From positions 277,983,482 to 278,047,481 of the forward strand of contig CM069432.1 of the NCBI GenBank assembly GCA_035610365.1: a stretch of 64,000 bases of DNA, written 5' to 3'. The DNA is from Aquatica leii. Lineage: Eukaryota > Arthropoda > Insecta > Coleoptera > Lampyridae. Of the stretch, positions 1-12,360 are shown one piece after another; position 1 is the first letter of the stretch; each line of letters opens with the position of its first letter. Below the pieces are notes generated by a model that was given only the letters and a program-made list of their open reading frames with translations, had not been told where the DNA came from and ran no database searches. Position numbers and translations under genes: made by a program.

Positions 1-1008
1 TTCTGTTTTTTTCTTCCCGCATCACACACACACAAAAGCAACCTTTACACGCGTAAATAATTAATTGTAACTGATTGGAACACGTTTACTGGTGGTTTAT
101 GCTGCGCACGTGCGACAACTTGCAGCCATCTGACTAAATGTTATGTTTGGAACCAAACCAAAGTCGATTCAAGTAGTATTTTAAATTAGTTACATTTTAG
201 AGAAAACGTGACATGTTTTGCTTCTACTACAACAGATAAAATCTAAAGTTCATGTACTATCTTCATTTTCATTCTGGTCTTCTCGATCCTCATTTGTACG
301 CTTTTGGTTTTTAGCACATATTTTGATATGTAATCTCTTTGCCCAATAACATCCTTTAGATCTCAAAAAGCTTTAAAGATTGCTTTTGAGAAACAATTTT
401 ATTCTACAGTTCCACAAAGAAGTTGAATTGTCTTTTCAGGTTTGGCTTTTCCTTTCCAATATGTATATGCTTTTCCACTGTTTCTTAAACGTTTCATGTT
501 ATTTCTTTTCCAATTGTTTAGGTTTTTTAGTCTTTTAAGCGTCTTTCATTTTTCTTTTGGATGCACGGACGAGATTAAACTATCAAAACTACAATCTTTG
601 TCATTTCTTCCAAATGGATCTCATTCAGAAGAGGACGTATTATATCAATACAGGTGCTCAGCCAATTCTATACCCGAGATTCTCTGAAGTTGGACATGTT
701 TGATGTAGTAGGCAATACATCTTCATTTTCAATTCTGTGATATCATCAAATCAATGGAATCTCAGCACATTGGTTTTTTTCATTTTGAATTTGGCGTAAT
801 TCCTTCTTTCCTTAGATCTGGCCTTTGTTGCTAAACTATTGACAAAAACATTAATTGAAAAGAATCTATCGCTATTATCGAAAACTGGATCGCTTCATTA
901 TTATTTTTTATAATAGAAATTTTTAATGGCGTTTGCCTCGTTTGCTTTAACCACCTAGATTAACTTTGTTAACAATTAATAAACGTGCTTAGACAGTTCA
1001 CTATACTT
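1..1008. other. AT-rich stretch, no gene recognised
   Basis: I see a short CA-type simple repeat near position 25-35 and otherwise unstructured AT-rich sequence. An 81-codon open frame at 442-687 has no recognisable domain and a biased, hydrophobic start, so I do not call it a gene. Confidence 0.6.
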
Positions 1009-1089
1009 CGAATTGAAAAATAAAGATTATCAAAAAAATAGAAAAATGAAAAGAATAGAACTATGATTTTGAACTGAGAAGAATAGAGG
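1009..1089 (+). repeat. Left arm of a long inverted repeat (partner 4439-4516)
   Basis: The stretch containing AACTGAGAAGAATAGAG and the run of A-rich sequence before it recurs in reverse complement at 4439-4516, with a handful of mismatches over about 80 bp. The pogo-like transposon at 1399-4340 lies between the arms, so without it the arms would be only about 550 bp apart. The repeat is therefore older than the pogo insertion. It may be the ends of a small foldback element or MITE, or two inverted copies of a longer coding repeat. Confidence 0.7.
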
Positions 1090-1274
1090 CATTTAAATTT
1101 AATATTTATAGAAAAATAATTAGAAATTTTAATGAGTTAGGAAGAGATAGTTTATTGCAGGCATGTAAAATTTTGTTATTCAAATCAGAAGAAAATGATT
1201 GTCCCGAACATAAAATATGGTTAGCAAAAGCAGAGTTAGTGTTTAAATATCTATTTATGAAATATAAATGCTGA
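1059..1274 (+). pseudogene. Coding-like fragment, unknown protein (left copy)
   Basis: An open stretch of about 70 codons without a start codon reads like protein: it opens NYDFELRRIE and continues through GRDSLLQACKILLFKSEEND to a TGA at 1272-1274. The inverted copy at 4380-4466 opens NYNFELRRIE and stays open for about 28 codons with a similar pattern of residues. Conservation of the same frame in two inverted copies suggests both derive from a real gene, probably of a mobile element. I do not recognise the family. Confidence 0.35.
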
Positions 1275-1595
1275 TTTAGTCTAATTATAAATTTGTTACC
1301 TGTTTTACCAATATATGAAAAATTACAAGAAAAGCAAGTAAGTTTATATCAGATTTATGTTTTTGGTTTTTGATCATTAACCAAAAACAATTACATTAAG
1401 GTAAGGTGGGGCATGTGCACCCCCAAAATTGATTAGTATTATTTTAGAAGGTCATAAAAAATATGTTCATCCATTAATTGATTCATAAACCTAGAAAAAG
1501 ACTGATTATATATCTTTAATGTATCCCTAAGGTCATTATTAGATTATTTTATGCCAACCTTAGTTTTTGTCGTAATTAGTTTTTTAACTCGCTTG

Positions 1596-1686
1596 GGCGC
1601 ACTTGCCCCTGTCAATGGGGCAAGTGCGATTTGGGTTGATACAGACTATTTACAATACATAGTAGGACTAGTAGGGGCAAGAGCGT
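1596..1686. repeat. Left subterminal GGGGCAAGTGCG motifs of the pogo element
   Basis: GCGCACTTGCCCC and GGGGCAAGTGCG stand back to back near 1598-1629, and GGGGCAAGAGCG follows at about 1675-1686. These resemble the core of the TIR (GGGGCATGTGC). They are probably extra transposase-binding sites. Confidence 0.7.
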
Positions 1687-1839
1687 CTCACTGTATCCGT
1701 TTTCTATCATTTGCTCATTATCAAATAAAAATATTCCAATTCATTTGAGAATTATGAACTTTTCAGTAAATAAAACTAAAAATATTGATTTTCAAGTTTA
1801 TTTACTTACTCTAAAACAATATTCTATATGCCATAATAT

Positions 1840-3822
1840 TTATTGAATATTGTAACTGTCAAAAGATATTTCAAAAGTTATTTCGCCTCTTCGGCCTATG
1901 CTTGGAACTGGTAATACTGACACGATGTCAAAATCAAAAACAGTGGAGCAATCTTCAACACTGGGAAAATAAAATACAGATTTCTTTTTAAGAAATGAAT
2001 TTTTTCTAGCGAACTTAACAGTGATGCAAGCCTCCGATATGTTGATAATTTGGCCTACGTAATGTTTTACTGATTTTTTCCCAGGAAATTTCACCAAAAC
2101 CCAGTCATCAATTTCTATGTCACTTACTTGCTTAGTTACATTTTCTAAATCTTGCTCCGTCTCCTCAAATTCTTCTACAAAGTTCATGTTCACTTCCTCT
2201 TCACTTTCAGTTAATACCTCATTTTCATCTTCTTCATCAGACGTTATTTCTTCAACAACAGGAGGCTTCTTCGGTTTGCTCTTGTTTTTCATTTTGTCTA
2301 ATTGTTCAAGCCGCTGCAACACATCTTTACTGGTAACAACTTCTGCGCCATTGCAAACTTTTTTTTTTTGGTTTTCTAATAAGATTTTCACTGTTCCTCT
2401 TATTAACTGTTTTCAGTAAAATTGCTTCAAATGAAACATTGCTTTCAGGGATTGGTTCTGATGTGGAAGGTTGGAGGTCAGGTGCAGTACTTGTCACTTG
2501 CATAGGTGCTTCTTCATGGCTAGGAGGTATTTGATCAAGATCATCCTGAGGTGGCTGATGTTCATAGCCATGTTGTTCAGAAGAAACTTGGACGGTTTCT
2601 TCTTGGGTAGGATTTTGTTTATGAGATCTCCATCTTTGAAGGGATGCTGCATCATAGTTTTGTTCAGAAATAACTGTGTTGTTAAAAGGGCAGATACCTA
2701 CCTTTTTAAACCCATTTTTTATAATTTCAGAACTGGCTTGCGACCATACTTAATTAATTGCGAGAAAATTTTTTTGGGTACTTTTAGTCCTGGATGTCCC
2801 CTTTGCCATGCTACCAATTTTCCATCCCAGGAAGTTTTTAGAGACCGGAATACGGCCAAGTCTAAAGGCTGAAGTAAGTGGGATGAATGAGGTGGTAGTT
2901 TCAATAAAGTGATTTGCTCTTCCAATGCCATTTTAATCACTTCTATAGTGACATGGGTGGAATGACCATCGTAAATTAGAAGGATGGGTCTGTCTGATCC
3001 TAGGTTTGGTATAAATGTTCTCTTCAAGTAATTGGTAAAAACGTTAGTTTCCATCCACCCTTTTTTAGTGGCAGCATACGAGGTTCCCTCATCTGCCACC
3101 CACTCATTCCACACGCTTTTTCCTTTGAACACAATTAATGGTGGCATCTTTTTACCTGATGCACTGCAAGCGATTAATACTGTGGTATTTTCTCGTCCCG
3201 GCATACTGACAGTCCTAGTCGATGGTGCGCCAATTTTTCCGACCACTTTGGTTTTTGAAGGGTCAGAACAGAAGCTGGACTCATCTAGGTTAAATATTTG
3301 CTCTGGTTTGTTGTGAATATCTAAATCGTCCAAAACAGTTTTGAGTAAACTAAAATAATCCTGAATTATGAACGGATCCATAACTTTTTTTCTAGCCACT
3401 TCTATACTCTGTGGTTTCTTTATGGATAGACTATGTAGTTTTTTAAAATTAATGAACCAGTCTTTACCTGGTCGTCCGTTTTTAAATTAAGTTTTTATTT
3501 GATTGGCTGTTATGAATTCGCCAACGAGATCTAAGACTTCAGTTCGCGACAACCGAAATCCCCATTTTTCCATAGTACAAAGGCCCACAGCAATTTTTCT
3601 TTCACTTTGTAAAGGTATATCGGGTGTTCTACCGAACGTAACACTTTTATGCCCCCTTCTTCCTTTAACATGGTCCTTTATTGTTGTTAGTGGAATATTG
3701 TGAATTCTGTTGGCTGCTTTTATAGTTACAATGCCTGCTTTTATATCATTAACCACTTGCTCAAGAGTCTCTTGGGTATAGGTTTTAGCCCTTTCGCTTT
3801 TTCTGATATAATTTCGCACCAT
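1840..3822 (-). pseudogene. Pogo-like DDE_1 transposase, interrupted
   Basis: The gene begins with ATG at 3822. The first about 50 residues form a psq-type helix-turn-helix (ETLEQVVNDIKAG, TTIKDHVKGRRGHK) for DNA binding. An in-frame TAA at 3487-3489 interrupts it; the frame then continues through a DDE_1 catalytic domain with the acidic residues in NLDESSFC, LLIYDGHSTH and the PPHSSHLLQPLD block at 2719-3399. A +1 shift near 2725 leads into a proline/glutamate-rich linker (2400-2715), and a further shift near 2400 leads to the C-terminal part at 1840-2391, with an acidic stretch followed by DDWVLVKFPGKK. That tail is typical of insect pogo/jerky-like transposases. The protein would be about 650 residues. 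With one stop and two shifts it cannot make active enzyme as read. Confidence 0.9.
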
Positions 3823-3891
3823 ATTGATGTCTAGAAGAATTATGCATGAATTAATAAAGATTTTTAAATATAACTACTGACACAGCAACAG

Positions 3892-3981
3892 TGGGGTAAG
3901 TGCGCCCCACTATCGCACTTGCCCCACACCGACAAGTCGCACTTGCCCCGCTATGCTTTATACCTGGGGCAAGAGCGACCC
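3892..3981. repeat. Right subterminal GGGGCAAGTGCG motifs of the pogo element
   Basis: Within 90 bp there are GGGGTAAGTGCG, two copies of CGCACTTGCCCC and GGGGCAAGAGCG, in both orientations. A further CGCACTTACCCC precedes the right TIR at about 4303-4314. The array mirrors the left end and lies between the transposase start and the TIR, where a promoter is also expected. Confidence 0.7.
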
Positions 3982-4379
3982 CCCTGATTAACTGAAACTA
4001 CTCAATATACGAACAAATAACACAACACACCTCTTTTATATGTTACCTAACACCTACCTTAGGGCTATTTCCAGATGAATAGTTCGTATGGGCCAACTTG
4101 TAGCGAATTTCAAGAATTAACTTACACACTTGAACAGCTAGTGTATTTAACCTCACAACATAAAATGCATGTTGTACTGACGCGGCGACCTTCAACGGTC
4201 ATGTGTTCTAGTGCGCACTGTTGCCAGAGTTACTAGTACAATTTCTACTATTTCTTCAAAAACTTCAAAAACATTATTATTTGAAATTTTATTGGCGGCT
4301 GACGCACTTACCCCAAAGTCGCACATGCCCCACCTTACCTTATAATTATATACATTTTCTTCATTTTACGTGTTTGCAA

Positions 4380-4466
4380 TCAAGGATCTCTTCTTAAATC
4401 ATTTTGTATAAATTGTCTAATTGAAATATTAAAGTTATTCTCTATTCTTCTCAGTTCAAAATTATA
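4380..4466 (-). pseudogene. Coding-like fragment, unknown protein (right inverted copy)
   Basis: On the minus strand this reads NYNFELRRIE, then FNISIRQFIQNDLRRDP and a stop at 4380-4382. It matches the start of the fragment at 1059-1274. Same interpretation and limits as that entry. Confidence 0.35.
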
Positions 4467-4516
4467 GTTCTATTTTTTCATTTTTTTATTCCTTTGATAC
4501 TTATTTTTCAATTTTA
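4439..4516 (-). repeat. Right arm of the long inverted repeat
   Basis: Reverse complement of 1009-1089 with a few mismatches and small indels. See the left arm. Confidence 0.7.
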
Positions 4517-7500
4517 AATATTTAAAAAAATATTTTTATTAGATATAGTAGATTATCTATAATTAATATACACGTTAAATTGTCATTAATTTACTAATTG
4601 GTAACAATTTTAATTTGGTTAGTATTGTTTATTTATTAGTTCCAATTTTTAATCTTAGTTTTTAGATATGCTGATGAGGCAATTTTTATTAGCAAAACAT
4701 GTTGGTATTTAATTAATTAAGTTGTTAAAATAAACTATAAAAAAAATATATACATATACAATAATTTATCTAATAAATGCATTTTCTTTGAATTATTATA
4801 TTCTGTTTTTAATGTTGTAATTGCAACTTGCAATTGCAATATTGTTTCTAATTTTTTTGTTTGAAGTTATTTTCTTAGCGTAATTCGAGAAATAATAATT
4901 TGTTGGAAAAGCGACTTAGTTTGTCTTTTTACGTCATTTTCCTGAAGTTGTAAGTTAGTGAAGAAATAAAAATAGATTCGACACAATATTTTCGTTACTT
5001 AGGCAACTATAAGTTATAAAGAAAACTCTGTCACAATTTTTGTTTTGGTTGAAGTTTCGTTTTTTTTCTAATTGCAAAACTTATATAAAAAATAACATGA
5101 TATAAAAAACATATTTAAAATTATTTGAATGACTTGACATTAAAGCATTGATTTTTAAAATTAAACAAAAAATACGTAAAACGTTTTTTTAACTGCTAAA
5201 TTAGTGCACAGAAACTGATTGCGTTTAATTATTAGTACGGTGCTTCCTAGTTCTATTTGGTTAATAAATAAAATAAAGCCAAAACATTTAAAAGCACTTA
5301 TACACACAAAACTACTAAATTAAATAACGAATTTTGTTGAAAATCCCTAAAACACTTTTGCTTTTAACTGCGATACGTGCTTACGCAATACATCCAACCT
5401 AAACGAAAAAAAAATCACTAAATCAAACATATTTAATTTCGCAATTCGAATAAAATCGCAAACAACTTATTGTAAAATTCGCTTTAATAAAAACTTCTAA
5501 GAACTCAAAGATTTACATTAAAATCAAAATTATATTTTGAGTCGATTTTAAATATAGCGAAAAGTTTTTTTTTACAACAAAAAATGTGTTTTCTGCGTTA
5601 AATTCTTTCAAGGTGATTTTGTATTGTCGAACTCAAACTTTCGAAGGCTTGGTTAACTTTTTTCTCGCTTTTTGTTCTGTTCCATTGTTTCTGTATAGCT
5701 TTATTTGTATTATGTGAGGTTTAACATTTACACTTCGTCGATTTCTTTGCCTTTTGTTTGTTTTCCACGCTTTAATTGGCATTTATATGTATTTTTTTTT
5801 AAATTAATGTTTTATTTTTTTATCGAATATGTTTCTGATTGTTTTTTAACTGCATGCATACGAAAGTTATTGCGTTTTTGAAAATGCAGTTTAGATTTAC
5901 GTTCACCAATGCGATTTAGCTTCTGTGTGCAACTTTAATACGTACTTCTATAAAGTTTCCCTGGATAAGATTACCATCAAGCTTTTGTACTGAATTGAAT
6001 TTTACGGTTGCATAGCCTTTACAATATTTTAGAGTTAAAGTGCATTTTAACAGGAAATTGAACAACGAACTTTATAACCGTTCCATGCACAAAGAAAAAT
6101 ATTTTGGTGTTAGTAAAACCAACACAACAGAATTAAATAATTAATTTGGACAATATTACTAAACCTGAAAAAAATTAAAAAAGGAACAAAGCCAGATTTA
6201 GTCAACGAGTTTGTATACGTACGATAACGTTATCAACAAACCGCATTTACTCGTTTCATAACTGTGTTAGGTACATTTATGTGCTGTTTAATGAAACTAC
6301 AAGAAGTTGTGTTATTTGAATTTGTGTAACTAACTAACTGAAAATTAAGTTACAAACAAAGTTTTCGGTTCCCGAAAAACTGAAGTCGATTGCGTTACGT
6401 GATTTGTTTAGTATTAAGTAAGTAATAAATGGCTTAATAAAATTTTAAACGTGTTTCCTATATAACAAATGGTTGTGTCAACGAAAAGTATTCCTCAAAT
6501 ATAGCTCGTTTAAATACAAAGTATATATAAATTTTTTTAGTCGAGATTTTTACATTTCTGGAAAATGTTTTGACTTACTAAGTTGTGATAACTATCAGTT
6601 CGTTAATCCTTCCTAGCAATAACTCAAACCTTTGATATAAATGTTAATAGATTTAAAAGCGCACGTTTGTATCCATTTAAATTTAACGATGCACTTCTAG
6701 GTTGACTGTTACTGTGATGTGTATAAACTAGATGTAAATTATATTGTATTTACATTAGTTATTTTAACGTTTGTAAAATTTGTTTTAGGTTAAAAATCAA
6801 TTTTTCTTTTTGGGATGAATAAAAGATTTCAATTTTGTATCTTTTTCATTTATTAATTTTACATCGCCGACTTTTGTCCGTCATTTTCTGGTTTTATTAA
6901 GAAATCATGAACACGGTGCGCAACTACAGGCGTGTTTTATTTTAACTTGACCCTAGATCGCTCGTGACCAAACTTTAAACTACCTTTTTGATTGCAATTT
7001 AAAATTCGTACCGATTTCGTTTATAGCACCTATAACAATGTTTTTTCAACCTCATATAATATGCCTTATGCAATTTACTTTCATTTGATCAAAGTAATAA
7101 TGGTAAATTGGTAAAATTTATTAAACCAAACGTTTTTAGCAAACCCTATTATATATTTCACATTTTTTATTCATTGGACACGAATATTTTTATGCTACAT
7201 GTTAAAACAACAAACTAAGGTAAGTGAATAGTTTTTAATTTATTTTATTTAAAACTAACTGTATAAGGTAAGTAGCGGCAATGGATGACACTTTTTTAAA
7301 AGATTATTAAAAGAATTGTTATATTTTAAAATTTTATATAAGATAAACTATCCAATCATTGGCACTTTAGGCATAGCCCTAGTAGCACAAAACATATGTA
7401 CGATATTTTAATAATCTTGGTACAATATTAAAAGTCGTGTAAATATTGCTTGGTGTAATAGATATATTCCTGATATTGCTAAAATGTTTAATACCAATAT

Positions 7501-9022
7501 TCTAAAAATATATACGTACAATATCATTGATATATTTTAAAACCTTATAAATGTTTTCAAGGTTTACATGACATCATGTAAATATTTTAATTCTAGATAC
7601 TTATTGTAAGATGTAGAAAATGTATTCTAAATATTGTAAAACTAGGCAAAAACAATGTTATAAAAATATGTACCAACAATATCGTTCGTGTATTCTAAAG
7701 TCACAAATATTTTTCAAAGTTTAACTGACATCAAATATATATTATAATTATATATAGAGCTAATTATGTTTAACTAGTATCTGCACTTTTAAATTTACGT
7801 ATTTATAGATGTTAAACGTTTTCCTTAAACTTTTTTTTATTTTTGTAAAAACCCTAACACGATGTTCTCACGATTTAAATATGCTTACTTTAAAAATTAT
7901 TTTTATGTGCGTATATTTTAATAAAAAGTAATCCAAAACCATAGCATGTAATCTGATAAAATTGTCTAAGAAACGCAATTTAATTATTAAAAAATTACAC
8001 AAGGAGAATATGAAATCGAGACATCTGCGTTTGAATTGAATTGAAAAACCAATTGCGTTATAACTAAAATTATAGTAATTTTACAATAATAAACTACATT
8101 TGTTGCAAATAAATTTTAGATAAGGTATTGTAATTCTGCTGTAAAATTACTAGTAATGCTAGGTATTTATGATTTTTTTCCCAAAAATTTTTGTGGCATT
8201 CTAAACGGGTTTACACAAAGTAACTTTTATTAAATTTCGTAGAATTCTTTGCAAAATTGAAAAAGTACATTATTTACCTGCTTTTGGGTACTGAGGTCAG
8301 AAACTGTTATATAGACTCTAAACAAGAATAAAGAAAGTTTTTTTTACTAATATGCATTTGGGTTTCGTGTTTGCAGTTTGCGAAGTTTAAATTTTTATAT
8401 CAAGTTTTAGTGCAACGTAATTGTATACTCAGGTAAGTGCCTACTAATTTTCTTATTTTTTATTTTTACATCATGAACAGAAAAAGTCATTATGGAAATA
8501 ATTTATTTTAACGCAGCGAGTGCACCCTAAATTAGATGTTTGCTTAGTTGACTGTTCAACGTTTACAGAAAATAATTCAAAGAAATTTCAACGGTTATCA
8601 CTAATAAGAAACATAAATTAAAGAAATGCTTTTATTTACGTAACTATTGTCAATAATTAATAAACAACACATTTTAAGAAATATATAAGTGAATATATGC
8701 AAAAAACAGTTTCTAAAATTTGTTTGAATATTATCCTTATTTGTTGAATAGCAATTCCAAGAAAATGCTTTTGTGCACTTTTAAAACTAATCATGTTTGA
8801 AGTTTTTTGTAATTTCATTAATTCATACAAGTCGGTAAAAAAATAGACATTACAATATATAGTAGATGTTTTATTAAAGTGATTAAATAAATAGAAATAA
8901 TAATGCTGTTGAAATTTCAATATGTCTTTATAGAATTTCTTTATTGAAAAATTCAAACTAAAACCATTTGTCGGTATATTTCATACCAATTAATATAACT
9001 TTAATACATTTTAATGAATTTC
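4517..9022. other. AT-rich gene-free region
   Basis: About 4.5 kb with no reading frame I can support. Around 7380-7700 short variants of an AATATT/TATGTAC pattern recur without a clean period, possibly an eroded repeat. The 99-codon minus-strand frame at 8657-8956 is AT-driven and has no domain. Confidence 0.6.
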
Positions 9023-9027
9023 ATAAT

Positions 9028-9266
9028 CATTCGCAATTGGGTTTGATTTAAGCAAAGCACTCATTAATTAAATACATTTAATTATTAATTATGAAACAAA
9101 AATGTAATCGTGTTACACTTGCAACCTTCGCTTCAACGATGGGGGTGCAGAATGTTCATCCACCACGTAATACACAAAAAAAGGGGTAGTACATAGTTAT
9201 GATTGTATCACACAGATGGCAATACTCGTACACAAAACAATATATAAGCACATACAAATCTAAACA
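9028..9266 (-). repeat. 3' LTR of the BEL/Pao element
   Basis: Aligns along its length with 14985-15220, differing by scattered substitutions and small indels. On the coding strand it starts TGTTTA. The outer end is mutated. Confidence 0.88.
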
Positions 9267-9268
9267 TA

Positions 9269-9279
9269 CCGCCCTCCTT
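9269..9279 (-). other. Polypurine tract of the BEL/Pao element
   Basis: On the coding strand AAGGAGGGCGG lies just upstream of the 3' LTR, the expected place for the plus-strand primer. Confidence 0.7.
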
Positions 9280-9480
9280 GAAACATCGTTTCAAAACTTA
9301 TTATTAAATTATTACATATAAAAATATACAAAGACATATAACATAATAAATATTGTAAATCAGAAGGTAAAACCAAAATGAAAAAATAATGCTAAGACTA
9401 ATTCACAGCACAGCTGTTTTGAAAACACACTAAATGTATTTGGATGCACTTTACACGCATTGACACTTAAAACACCTTAA

Positions 9481-12360
9481 TTGTCCGTGGGCAATGGGAA
9501 CAACTTAGAGGCAGCGCGTCGTATGATGCCTTGGGCAGTTTTGATCGATGCAACCCGATTGATTCCATCAAGGCTAGGATGGATATCAACTACTCGACCC
9601 AAGCGTCATTGTAGAGGAGGCACCCCATCTTCCTTGATAAGGACTAATTGGTTTGTGCATAATGAGCCAATATTGTTGATCCATTTCGTACGTCGTTGCA
9701 ATTCGCTAATGTATTCACGATGTCACCTGGTCCAAAAGTGCTAAACAATTTGTTACAGCCATTGGAATTGATTTAAACGTGATGTGGGTATTGCGGCTAC
9801 ATTTAAGTCGGATCTCCCAATCATGAAGTGAGCTGGAGTCAAAGGTGAGAGGTCGTTTGGATTGGCGGAAAGTGGTGATAGAGGCCATGAATTTAAAATA
9901 GACTCTATTTGAATCAGTACTGTGAGCATTTCTTCATACCCGCATTAAATGATGTTTAACGCTTTTAACGCCTGCTTCGCATAACCCATTCATATGCGGA
10001 GCGTATGGTGGGTTAAAATGCCAATTTATGCCATGATGCGCCGCAGATTGTGCTATTAGTGCGCTATTTATTTAAAGAACGCAAAATTCCTTCGACTTAG
10101 AGTTAGCGCCCACATAGTTTGTGCCGTTGTCTGAATAGATTTTGCACGGTTTTCCTTTACGTGATACAAACCGTCTGAGTGCAGATAAAAAAGTATCCGA
10201 TAACAAGTCAGTAACTAATTCAATATGAACTGCTTTAGTAGTTAAGCATACAAAAAGACAAATATAACATTTGCTAGTTTTTGCACCGCGACCCTTTCTA
10301 TCTTTAATACTAAATGGACCAGCATAGTCAGTACTAACTACTGCAAACGGAAAATTTTGTGTTATCCTTTCTTTTGGCAAGGATCCTAACAAAGGCTGAA
10401 CTACCTTAGAAGAGGCATGAAAGCAACGTAGGCACGAGTGGACAATCTCTCTTGCTAATGACCTTTCACGTGTCGGCCAGTATCTTTCTCGTATTAAAGA
10501 GAGTAGCAGCTGAGGACCTGCGTGCATTAATTGAATATGTTCGTGCTCCAAAAGTAACTTTGTCATAGTATGTTACCCATCAAGAAGAATAGGGAGCATT
10601 TTTTCAAAATCGTAATTGGAGTTTTGTAAACGACTACCTACGCGCACAATCCCTTGATGATCAATAAATGGCGTTAAGTTCAAAATTGAACTTTTTGCAC
10701 TGATCTGTTTTCCATTTTCCAAATTTTTCTGATTCTGACTGAGCTATTTTAATTAAACAGGTATGAGCTTTACTAATCTCATCCATACTAAGGAATGAAT
10801 TACGGCGAAGCATCCCTCTATTAAAAGCATTATGAATGAAACGGAAACAGTAAGCAATGAATCTCTCCAGTTTTCTTTAATTAGAAAACGTTCGAAAGGA
10901 AAAGTAAAATTTTCGATGTTTAAAAGAATTCTTGTATTATTTTTTAATTCTGGAAGGCTGTCCTCTACTGGAGCTAAATTGGGCCAAAAAGATTCAGTTA
11001 ACAGTAAAAATCCAGGCCCATTCCACCACAGTGTACAGTTTCCTATTTGTACGGGTGAAATTCCTCTTGACAATAAATCCGACGACTTTTCAGCAGTGGG
11101 AACATGCAATCAAGTAGCATTTCTAGTGAGAGTTTGTATTTTCGTCGCCCTATGAGCAACGAAGGTCTTTAGCAAGTGAGGAGAGGTTTTTATCCATCCT
11201 AGCACAATGGTCGAATCAGTCCATCAACAACAGGAATTAATTACAAGATTTAGAGAATTCAACACCTTGTTAACCAACCGCGCAAGAAGTAGTGATCCAC
11301 AAAGTCCTAATCTGGGAATCGTTAAAGACCTTAGTGGCGCAACCTTTGCCTTAGAAAAGATTACATACAATTTTTCCGTCTGTATTAACAGAACGAAGGT
11401 ACACGGAGGCTCCGTATGCTTGAGAACTAGCGTCTGAAAACCCATGTAATTGAACGGACTTGTAATCACGACAGATAGTATGACGAGGTATTTTTAGATC
11501 GCTCAAATTCTTAATTGATGTTCGAAATTGTAGCCATTTCTGATGTATATCCAAAGGAATTGATTCATCCGAGTTCAATTTTTCAAGCCACAGTTGTTGC
11601 AAAATTAATTTTGGAGTTATTGTGGATGGACTTAGAAGATCTAAAGGGTCGAAGATCTGGGCAGTTTCGGATAAAACCAACCTCTTGGTGATCTTAGTGC
11701 AGCATAATGAAGGTATCGCTAAAATTAGATTATCAGTGTCAGCCTGCCACGATAAACCGAGGGTTTTTGTAGATTCATATTCTCCAAATGTTATCAAATT
11801 TGGATGTACTTCAGATGGATTTACGTGCTTTAGCACGCGTGGGTCATTTGAGATCCATTTGCAAATACGAAAACATCCTGAGGCAAGCACTTTGGGTAAA
11901 TTTTTGCAAATTGATTGTGCGCGTTCTAAAGTGTCACATCCAGTTAAGAGGTCGTCGACATAGAAGTCTCTGCAAATGATTTTAGAAATTACAGGATTAG
12001 ATTTTTTACAATCAAGTTCCAGTTGAACGGATGGCAAGAAAACTAGCTGCAGCTGTTCCGTATGTCACGGTATTTAGATCATATGATTAGAGTTCCTGAT
12101 CAGCAGTTTCTCTCCATAGTATCCTTTGAAGAGACCTCTGAGAATGGCAAACAAGTACTTGTCGATACATCTTTTCGATGTCGGCCGAAATAACATAAGC
12201 AAAAGAGCAAAAACCTAAGAGTATGGAGAATAAATCTCGTTGCTCTGTGGCACTGACTATTTGTAAATCGTTGATTGAATATCCTCTTTAAGTACGCAAT
12301 TATGGGGTAAGTAATAAATTGGACTAGAACATAGAGCAGTCAAAGGAGACATGTGACCTA
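9481..12360 (-). pseudogene. BEL/Pao pol remnant: RT, RNase H, integrase
   Basis: Reading leftwards, 12360-12040 holds RT residues (REYIKLGHMSPLT, then SSPIYYLPHNCVLKE) in shifting frames. 11351-12037 has the RT active site FYVDDLLTG and the start of RNase H (HGFSDASSQAYGASVYL). 10753-11330 keeps LLSRGISP and the segment before integrase. 10072-10566 is the integrase zinc-binding region and core, with STDYAGPF and IYSDNGTNYVGAN holding the first two acidic residues. About 9960-10070 reads NPPYAPHMNGLCEAG with the glutamate, and 9481-9620 is the C-terminal DUF5641-type domain (DGINRVASIKTAQGIIRR). Multiple frameshifts and stops mean there is no functional polyprotein. Confidence 0.9.

Larger units (their letters stand above)
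1399..4340 (-). mobile_element. Pogo-like (Tc1/mariner superfamily) DNA transposon
   Basis: The element has 20-bp perfect terminal inverted repeats: AGGTAAGGTGGGGCATGTGC at 1399-1418 and its reverse complement at 4321-4340. It is flanked by TA on both sides (1397-1398 and 4341-4342), the target duplication expected of Tc1/mariner/pogo elements. The single transposase gene runs on the minus strand. Length is 2,942 bp. The perfect TIRs suggest a fairly recent insertion, although the transposase frame is already broken. Confidence 0.93.

Noticed and set aside
442..687. 81-codon plus-strand frame
   Set aside because: Low-complexity F/L-rich translation, no domain, no supporting context.
2117..2419. 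Serine-rich 100-codon plus frame
   Set aside because: Mirror of the acidic region of the pogo transposase on the other strand.
7370..7700. Possible satellite array
   Set aside because: Words recur but no constant period is visible.
8657..8956. 99-codon minus frame
   Set aside because: AT-driven composition, no recognisable motif.
11622..11963. 113-codon plus frame
   Set aside because: Antisense shadow of the BEL RT region.
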